From NCBI GenBank assembly GCA_014728765.1, contig WJLA01000074.1:1-10273 (forward strand): a DNA stretch of 10,273 nt, written 5' to 3'. Positions 6,422-10,273 of the stretch are shown here, piece after piece (the stretch's first letter is position 1; each line of letters starts with the position of its first letter). The notes under the pieces are model-generated. The model searched no databases. It was not told where the DNA came from and worked only from the letters and a program-made list of their open reading frames with translations. The position numbers and the translations under genes were made by a program. The stretch is from Candidatus Peregrinibacteria bacterium. Lineage in GTDB: Bacteria > Patescibacteriota > Gracilibacteria > UBA1369.

Positions 6422-6507
6422 TGGTGGGCCGGGAAGGATTCGAACCTTCGTAGGCCGAAGCCAACAGATTTACAGTCTGTCCTCGTTGACCGCTTGAGTA
6501 CCGACCC
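6422..6507 (-). tRNA. tRNA-Tyr (anticodon GTA)
   Basis: This is an 86-nt class II tRNA on the minus strand. The acceptor stem is GGGTCGG paired with CCGGCCC (one T-G pair), with discriminator A and an encoded CCA at 6424-6422. The anticodon stem ACAGA/TCTGT encloses loop CTGTAAA, giving GTA (6473-6471) for Tyr. A long variable arm (GGC-TTCG-GCC) is present, as expected for bacterial tRNA-Tyr. The T arm is GAAGG-TTCGAAT-CCTTC. All parts are intact. Confidence 0.97.
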
Positions 6508-6546
6508 AGATTTTAAAAGAACAAAATGCCATTAATTAGCCTGAAC

Positions 6547-6575
6547 AATATAGAAGTTTGAGGCTTTGTATGCAA
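6547..6575 (-). promoter_or_regulatory. Candidate promoter of tRNA-Tyr
   Basis: On the minus strand TTGCAT (6575-6570) is followed after 17 bp by TATATT (6552-6547). Transcription from about 6540 gives a leader of about 33 nt. The -35 is weak, so the tRNA may also be read from the 59-aa gene that ends only 75 bp upstream. Confidence 0.45.
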
Positions 6576-6582
6576 TAGAAAA

Positions 6583-6762
6583 TTATTTTTTGCCGTTTTT
6601 GCCATTAATAACATTAAAAACCGCATTTTCCACGCCAGAGATGATAGAATTGATTGCCTTGAATGGCAATTCAAGAACCCAACCGGTAGCATCTTTGCCC
6701 GCTCTCAAGATTGGACCGTAAAGGTATTTTTCCCCAAATGTTTCGGGTGATTTTAAGCTCAT
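6583..6762 (-). CDS. 59-aa small protein between two tRNA genes
   Basis: On the minus strand an ATG at 6762 opens a 59-codon frame ending in TAA at 6583-6585. The product begins MSLKSPETFGEKYLYGP and ends GKNGKK. The middle is an alternating hydrophobic helix (GWVLELPFKAINSIISGVENAV) that could be amphipathic and lie on a membrane. There is no clear signal peptide, no cysteine and no family I recognise. Codon choice looks natural: mixed third positions, no rare-codon run, and GGC/GGT/GGG/GGA all used for Gly. A plausible promoter lies 22-49 bp upstream. There is no Shine-Dalgarno sequence, as at the other starts here. It fills a gap otherwise left between the tRNA genes. Reality is likely but rests on composition and context; the function is unknown. 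Confidence 0.6.
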   Translation of the reverse strand: MSLKSPETFGEKYLYGPILRAGKDATGWVLELPFKAINSIISGVENAVFNVINGKNGKK

Positions 6763-6783
6763 TTCATAAAGATATTTAACGTA

Positions 6784-6811
6784 ATTTTAACATTTTTTTA
6801 TTATTTTGCAA
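6784..6811 (-). promoter_or_regulatory. Candidate promoter of the 59-aa gene
   Basis: TTGCAA (6811-6806) is followed after 16 bp by TAAAAT (6789-6784) on the minus strand. The expected start near 6777 leaves about 15 nt before the ATG at 6762. The region is very AT-rich, so chance matches are easy. Confidence 0.35.
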
Positions 6812-6850
6812 GTTTGTAAATATGTACTTTTGTATACATTCCAGCAAATA

Positions 6851-6894
6851 AAAAAGCAGAAACTCATTGCGTGAGCGATGTCCTTCTGCTTTTT
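6851..6894. terminator. Terminator after tRNA-Thr, symmetric T/A tracts
   Basis: AAAAAGCAGAA (6851-6861) and TTCTGCTTTTT (6884-6894) pair perfectly over 11 bp. The 22-nt interior can form a second small hairpin (CTCA/TGAG). T runs flank the G-C core on either strand. It begins 34 bp past the 3' end of tRNA-Thr and separates that tRNA from the 59-aa gene. Confidence 0.85.
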
Positions 6895-6928
6895 CGTTGA
6901 TTCCTCGGTTTCAGAGGTATTCCTATTC

Positions 6929-7004
6929 TGGAGCCACCAGTCGGGCTCGAACCGACGACCTACTGTTTACAAAACAGTTGCTCTACCAGCTGAGCTATGG
7001 TGGC
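6929..7004 (-). tRNA. tRNA-Thr (anticodon TGT)
   Basis: This is a 76-nt class I tRNA on the minus strand. The acceptor stem is GCCACCA with TGGTGGC, discriminator T, and an encoded CCA at 6931-6929. The D arm is standard (AGCTCAGCTGGTAGAGC). The anticodon stem ACTGT/ACAGT encloses loop TTTGTAA, giving TGT (6971-6969) for Thr codon ACA. The T arm GTCGG/CCGAC holds TTCGAGC. It is fully intact. Confidence 0.97.
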
Positions 7005-7030
7005 GAATGGTAGAGAAAATATTAAGTTTT

Positions 7031-7057
7031 GAATGCATTTCGATTCGCTCGAAAGCG
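7031..7057 (-). other. Hairpins in the tRNA-Thr leader, one with a TTCG tetraloop
   Basis: The minus strand reads CGCT-TTCG-AGCG at 7057-7046, a 4-bp stem capped by the very stable UUCG tetraloop, placed almost at the predicted transcription start. Next to it GAAT (7046-7043) can pair with ATTC (7034-7031). The two arms share one base and would be alternatives or stack. Possible roles are 5'-end protection or a processing signal. Confidence 0.4.
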
Positions 7058-7062
7058 CGTTG

Positions 7063-7091
7063 ATAATATTCGAAAGAGGGGGCTAAGTCAA
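7063..7091 (-). promoter_or_regulatory. Strong promoter of tRNA-Thr
   Basis: On the minus strand TTGACT (7091-7086) is followed after exactly 17 bp by TATTAT (7068-7063). The start near 7056 gives a 5' leader of about 50 nt to be trimmed by RNase P. Bases around the start (CAACGCGC) are GC-rich, a feature of stable-RNA promoters under stringent control in other bacteria. Confidence 0.65.
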
Positions 7092-7270
7092 ATATTTTTC
7101 AGTTGATATTTATGGTCTTTCGTAATCTTATAATTAAACTCGAAAAAACATTATTAGACAGCTATTGTTTCCATTTTAGTTGTTAACACTATTAATTTAA
7201 TTTCCTTGTCAATTTAAATTTTTGACTTTCTTCACATTTTATGTTTTTGTGAAATCTACATATTTTCAAT
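7092..7270. other. AT-rich non-coding region between tRNA-Thr and the ClpP-like gene
   Basis: There is no open frame of note on either strand. A perfect TATAAT lies at 7129-7134, preceded by TTGATA (7103-7108) with a long 20-bp gap. TTGTCA (7206-7211) and TTGACT (7222-7227) also occur on the plus strand but lack good -10 partners. One of these probably drives the gene at 7271; I cannot say which. Confidence 0.4.
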
Positions 7271-8137
7271 ATGAATAAATTTGATGGACAATTAGTTGTG
7301 CTAGCGGATCAAGATATTATTGATGATGATTCAATAAGTGTGAGACTAGCAAATGATAGTTTTGTATCCGAGAATGATACTCAATTGCTGAATCTGATTG
7401 AGGCTTCGGGATTCAGTCGAAGAAGTGAAATCGATAAATTGTATTTTGACAGGTTGCGCGATGATGCAGATGACAAAGAAATTTTAGAGTTAGCAACTCA
7501 AGGAAGACTAAAAATGGCAATTTTGCTAGCCACCAAGGGCGGAAAAATAAAAATTGCCGATAGAATAAGAAATGTGGCAGAAAGAATAAAACATAATGGT
7601 GGAAAAGTTGAAGCTTTTGTGCCTACCAGTACATGCAGTTCAGGAGCAATGATAATGCAATCGGGACAAGAGATTTTCACAGTCGGTGATAGCCATATTG
7701 GTTGGCACTTGAGTTCTTTTGCTTTGAACGGCAATGATAGCGATCGATTAAGTGAAATGGCCTCAATCAAAAAATTTGTGTCGGAGAGAGCCTATCCTGA
7801 ATTTATAAAACCTGTTTTGCGTCATTTTGAAACAGCTGAACAAGATATTTCCAATAAGGATAATTTTGTGATGCTGCAAGGTTATCAAATGGGAAAATAT
7901 GGACTTGCGACAGAAGTTTTTTATTCTACAGGAAGGTTAAAATCATATTTTGAGCATGAATATGTTGGAATGACTGAAGACGCCAAAGAAATTGAAGATT
8001 TTTGGAATGTGGAGATTTTTTTGGAAGACTATTTAAGAAATCAGTACAGTTCTGAACGATCAAAAATTCATGATATTGATATTATTAGAGAAGCTGTGAG
8101 AATAAAAGTTACAATGGATGTTTCAGCTTTGATGTAG
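7271..8137 (+). CDS. Divergent ClpP/crotonase-fold protein, putative serine peptidase-like
   Basis: This encodes 288 aa. The central part lines up with the ClpP-class serine peptidase core. A strand with AILLATKGG (83-91) stands where ClpP has the Y-I-N-S-P-G-G strand and oxyanion turn. A helix IADRIRNVAERIKHNGGKV follows, then AFVPTSTCSSGAMIMQSG matching ClpP's A-S-M-G-A-x-L-L-x-x-G, with S123 as the likely nucleophile. HIGWH (H146) stands at the place of ClpP's M-I-H. S123 to H146 is 23 residues, against about 25 in ClpP. I could not place the catalytic Asp, and the N-terminal 70 and C-terminal 140 residues look unlike ClpP. No signal peptide, so cytoplasmic. It could be a ClpP-related peptidase, an SDH-like protein, or an inactive relative. 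The start is the ATG at 7271, without a ribosome-binding site. murB begins 36 bp after its stop. Confidence 0.7.
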   Translation: MNKFDGQLVVLADQDIIDDDSISVRLANDSFVSENDTQLLNLIEASGFSRRSEIDKLYFDRLRDDADDKEILELATQGRLKMAILLATKGGKIKIADRIRNVAERIKHNGGKVEAFVPTSTCSSGAMIMQSGQEIFTVGDSHIGWHLSSFALNGNDSDRLSEMASIKKFVSERAYPEFIKPVLRHFETAEQDISNKDNFVMLQGYQMGKYGLATEVFYSTGRLKSYFEHEYVGMTEDAKEIEDFWNVEIFLEDYLRNQYSSERSKIHDIDIIREAVRIKVTMDVSALM

Positions 8138-8157
8138 CAGTTTTTTCAAAGATGATT

Positions 8158-8163
8158 TATACT
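8158..8163 (+). promoter_or_regulatory. Possible -10 upstream of murB
   Basis: TATACT lies 10 bases before the murB ATG, which would give a leader of only 3-4 nt. There is no convincing -35 at 16-18 bp upstream, so murB could instead be read through from the gene before it. Confidence 0.3.
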
Positions 8164-8173
8164 CTGCTTCGAA

Positions 8174-9085
8174 ATGATAAACCAATTAGATAAAATTGAG
8201 GGAATTAAAAGAGGCCATAAACTAGCTAAATTAACCACTTTTGGAATGGGAGGGCCTGCCGATTATTTTTATGAACTAAGAGACGTAATGAATCTGCCGG
8301 AATTGATAGAAGCATGTGAAGCTGATGGTTTACCGTGGGTAATTTTAGGATGGGGTAGTAATATGATTTTTTCAGATAAAGGTTTTCGCGGTCTTGTAAT
8401 CCATAATTTGGCTAAGTCGATTGAGATGGATGGCAATTTGGTGGTTGCGGATTCGGGGGCCTTGCTTTCACAAATTATTCAATTTGCTTTAAAAAACGGT
8501 TTACGGGGAATGGAAAAAATGATGGGTCTACCCGGAACTATTGGAGGAGCTGTACGAGGAAATGCCGGAGCGTTTGGGCTTGAGACCAAACATATTTTTG
8601 AGAAAGCTTTGATTTACACTTCCGGTGGAGAGGTACGCGAAGTTGGACCCGACTATGTGGCCTTGTCTTATCGCCATTCTCGTTTGAAAGAAACCGGTGA
8701 ATTGGTTTTGAAAGTTTGGCTTCGACTGGAGCCGGGTGATACGGCGGAAGGAGTGGCAGAGGTTAGGCAAATTATTGCTTCGCGAGCCGGCAAGCATCCG
8801 CAGGGACTAACTGCGGGATCATTTTTCAAGAATCCATCCGGAAATTCGGTTGGTGAAGGGCTTTCAGCGGGATTGATGAGTGATCAATGTGGATTTAAGG
8901 GATATCATGTCGGAGGAGCTTTTATCTCAGAAAAACATGCAAACTTTTTGATGAATGACGGTTCGGCAACTATGGATGATGTGCTCAATTTGAGTAGTCT
9001 GATTCAAGATGCCGTTTTGAAGAAATATGGAATCAGATTAGAGCGAGAAGTACAATTGATTGGAGAGAAAGGGAAGATTGAATAA
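8174..9085 (+). CDS. murB: UDP-N-acetylenolpyruvoylglucosamine reductase (MurB)
   Basis: MurB uses NADPH and FAD to reduce UDP-GlcNAc-enolpyruvate to UDP-MurNAc, the second committed step of peptidoglycan precursor synthesis in the cytoplasm. The 303-aa product has TTFGMGGPAD (21-30), the FAD-binding GWGSNMIFSDKG (59-70), GLPGTIGGAVRGNAGAFG (118-135), SYRHSR (165-170, catalytic Arg at 167), AGSFFKNP (214-221, with Ser216 as proton donor), ISEKHANFLMN (251-261) and the end LEREVQLIG, whose Glu is the third active-site residue. Its length fits the shorter type II MurB class. The usual GGGSN is GWGSN here, a small change. The enzyme looks complete and active. The start ATG at 8174 is not preceded by a ribosome-binding site. 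Other mur genes are not in the window. Confidence 0.96.
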   Translation: MINQLDKIEGIKRGHKLAKLTTFGMGGPADYFYELRDVMNLPELIEACEADGLPWVILGWGSNMIFSDKGFRGLVIHNLAKSIEMDGNLVVADSGALLSQIIQFALKNGLRGMEKMMGLPGTIGGAVRGNAGAFGLETKHIFEKALIYTSGGEVREVGPDYVALSYRHSRLKETGELVLKVWLRLEPGDTAEGVAEVRQIIASRAGKHPQGLTAGSFFKNPSGNSVGEGLSAGLMSDQCGFKGYHVGGAFISEKHANFLMNDGSATMDDVLNLSSLIQDAVLKKYGIRLEREVQLIGEKGKIE

Positions 9086-9106
9086 CCATTGATTTTAATG
9101 TATAAT
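9078..9106 (+). promoter_or_regulatory. Promoter of the 351-aa gene overlapping the murB stop
   Basis: TTGAAT (9078-9083) is followed after 17 bp by a perfect TATAAT (9101-9106). The -35 covers the last codon and first stop base of murB. A start near 9113 leaves about 18 nt. A second pair, TTGATT (9089-9094) and TATACT (9114-9119) with 19 bp between, could start a few bases before the ATG. Confidence 0.65.
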
Positions 9107-9130
9107 TTTCTGATATACTAATTATTTAAA

Positions 9131-10186
9131 ATGGTTAATAAAATGGGTGATGAATCAAAAACAAAAGAAGTTTTTGAAACTGATTTTGTGGAAAATGAAG
9201 TGGCGTCTATCGGAAAAAAAACTGAAAAATTAAATTTCAAAGATAGTGCCATTGATGAATTGCAAAATATTACAGGATTGAGTGTTGAAGATGTGATGAT
9301 GGCAAGAGGAAAAGATATAGAATTTGATGATGCTGAAATTAAGGCATTGCAAGAAGCTTTACCTGAGTTATTCAAAGAACAATCTCCAGAATTTGCAAAA
9401 TTGATTGAAGAGATTCAACCTCAAATGGATAAATTGTATATAAATATTTCCAGATTGCGAGAAAGTGGTGATTATATTGGTGCTGCAGAAAAGTTGATGG
9501 AATTCATGGAAGAGCAAGAAAAAAATATTTCTGAAAAATTACAGGAAGGAGAATTGAAGGACCAATTGTTAGCATATATCGGAATAGGTTTGGATTTGTC
9601 AAAGTTAGAAAAAGAAGCCAATGATCAAGTAAGTCTGCAAAAATGGTCTGTGATATATGACTGTATGCCGGTTTATGGAGCATACAAAATGTACCGTGAA
9701 GCGTATTCAGGTGTTGATTACAATGGAAAAAAGCTAAATAAAAGTGAAAGAAAATGGAAAATAACAGAGGCAACAGCAGGATTCGCTCTCGATGTTGCAT
9801 GGGTTGGGGGTTTACTCTTGGGAGGAGGTCCAAGTGCTGCGCTGTCTGCTTCAAAGGTCGGAGTGGCCAGTAAAAAAACTTTAGATGTTGGTAGAGTTTT
9901 GACCAGATTAGCAGCTTATGTCAGAAAAACCGGCAAGTTTAGTAAAGCTTCAAAAGCTATCTTCAAAGCAGGAATAATTTTACGTCGAAACCCTAAACTG
10001 GCTCAATTGATTGTTAAATATGGTCAATCCGCCCGAATTAAAAAAGGCGCAAAATTGAAAGATATCAATAAATATCAAGCTAAAAGAGAGCAAGTTTATG
10101 GCCAAATGAAGGCTTATAAATATTCTGAGGCTGATCGCAGAAATCGTCAATCAGGAGCTGAAGCGGATATAAATAAAGCAGTCTAA
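9131..10186 (+). CDS. Hypothetical protein with a pre-toxin TG-like motif and basic C-terminus
   Basis: This encodes 351 aa. Residues 1-170 are acidic and helical. Residues 176-207 read YDCMPVYGAYKMYREAYSG then VDYNGKKLNKSER, which fits the pattern of the pre-toxin TG (PT-TG) domain (P-x-x-G, a helix with E-A-x-x-G-x-D, then G-x-x-L and E-R). A Gly/Ala-rich hydrophobic segment follows (about 213-240, including WVGGLLLGGGPSAAL), able to enter a membrane. The last 100 residues are strongly basic (KKTLDVGRVLTRL, LRRNPKLAQL, ARIKKGAKLK). No signal peptide is visible. In polymorphic toxins the PT-TG domain sits just before a toxin domain; whether the basic tail is a toxin is not established. No immunity gene is seen downstream in the window. 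The start could be the ATG at 9131 or 9143 (four residues shorter). Its own promoter overlaps the end of murB. Confidence 0.8.
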   Translation: MVNKMGDESKTKEVFETDFVENEVASIGKKTEKLNFKDSAIDELQNITGLSVEDVMMARGKDIEFDDAEIKALQEALPELFKEQSPEFAKLIEEIQPQMDKLYINISRLRESGDYIGAAEKLMEFMEEQEKNISEKLQEGELKDQLLAYIGIGLDLSKLEKEANDQVSLQKWSVIYDCMPVYGAYKMYREAYSGVDYNGKKLNKSERKWKITEATAGFALDVAWVGGLLLGGGPSAALSASKVGVASKKTLDVGRVLTRLAAYVRKTGKFSKASKAIFKAGIILRRNPKLAQLIVKYGQSARIKKGAKLKDINKYQAKREQVYGQMKAYKYSEADRRNRQSGAEADINKAV

Positions 10187-10207
10187 GGTTTTTAGAAAGT
10201 TAAAAAT

Positions 10208-10242
10208 AAAAAAACCCGCCAATTTGGGAGAATTGAGGCGGG
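10208..10242 (-). terminator. Intrinsic terminator for a minus-strand transcript from beyond the right edge
   Basis: CCCGCC (10215-10220) pairs with GGCGGG (10237-10242). Inner AATT/AATT arms extend the stem, with a 2-nt bulge. On the minus strand the hairpin is followed by seven T (10214-10208) and more T-rich sequence, a classic terminator. On the plus strand only ATTTCG follows, so it is a weaker end for the 351-aa gene. This points to a minus-strand gene or RNA just outside the window. Confidence 0.75.
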
Positions 10243-10273
10243 ATTTCGTCGCGTGGTTGTAATATACTCAAGA

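Noticed and set aside
6353..6535. Plus-strand frame of 60 codons covering tRNA-Tyr
   Set aside because: It runs through a terminator and an intact tRNA gene; the similar frame at 6878-7063 runs through tRNA-Thr. Both are typical spurious calls.
1..10273. UGA recoded as glycine (code 25)
   Set aside because: TGA ends several genes at sensible places (udk after the family's final motif, the 112-aa gene at the operon overlap). No in-frame TGA occurs inside any recognised gene, and GGN codons encode Gly normally.
1..10273. CRISPR array, insertion sequence or integrase
   Set aside because: No regularly spaced repeats, terminal inverted repeats, transposase or recombinase motifs were seen. The tRNA genes have no duplicated 3' ends that would mark an attachment site.

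Overview
The window looks like a piece of chromosome from a small-genome bacterium of the Patescibacteria (CPR), with Peregrinibacteria or a relative the best guess. The grounds are indirect. Recognisable housekeeping genes are mixed with lineage-restricted coiled-coil and secreted proteins. An SLH-domain protein carries a C...C pair in its second repeat and a pilin-like tail. No gene start has a Shine-Dalgarno sequence. TGA is used as a stop and never falls in frame inside a gene, so code 25 (Gracilibacteria/Absconditabacteria) does not apply. The taxonomic call is inference; nothing here is a decisive marker such as 16S rRNA.

Layout. Positions 1-1417 (minus strand) hold a two-gene unit encoding coiled-coil proteins of unknown function. 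It has its own extended -10 promoter, an AT-rich dyad and a triple heptamer repeat at its start. Positions 1504-2757 (minus) are rarA, a replication-linked AAA+ ATPase, divergent from 2844-3890 (plus), a membrane-anchored or secreted protein of unknown function. Positions 4002-5444 (plus) encode an exported SLH-domain protein, which meets a 105-aa gene on the minus strand (5445-5762) with no base between the two stop codons. That gene is divergent from a short uridine-kinase family gene (5798-6322, plus).

Positions 6388-7091 form a minus-strand stable-RNA segment: tRNA-Thr(TGT), then a 59-aa gene, then tRNA-Tyr(GTA). Hairpin terminators that look usable in both directions lie just beyond each tRNA, and -35/-10 pairs lie before each unit. 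The plus strand then carries a ClpP/crotonase-fold protein (7271-8137), murB for peptidoglycan precursor synthesis (8174-9085) and a 351-aa protein with a motif like the pre-toxin TG domain (9131-10186). A hairpin near the right edge is oriented to end a minus-strand transcript entering from outside.

Themes. Cell-envelope work (MurB, the SLH protein, perhaps the 348-aa protein) and DNA/RNA housekeeping (RarA, uridine kinase, tRNAs) lie side by side without forming one pathway. Several genes appear to have very short or no 5' leaders, which fits the lack of ribosome-binding sites. I see no complete new system. The best leads are the divergent ClpP-like protein, the pre-toxin-like protein, the SLH/pilin-like chimera and the coiled-coil pair with its repeat-marked start.
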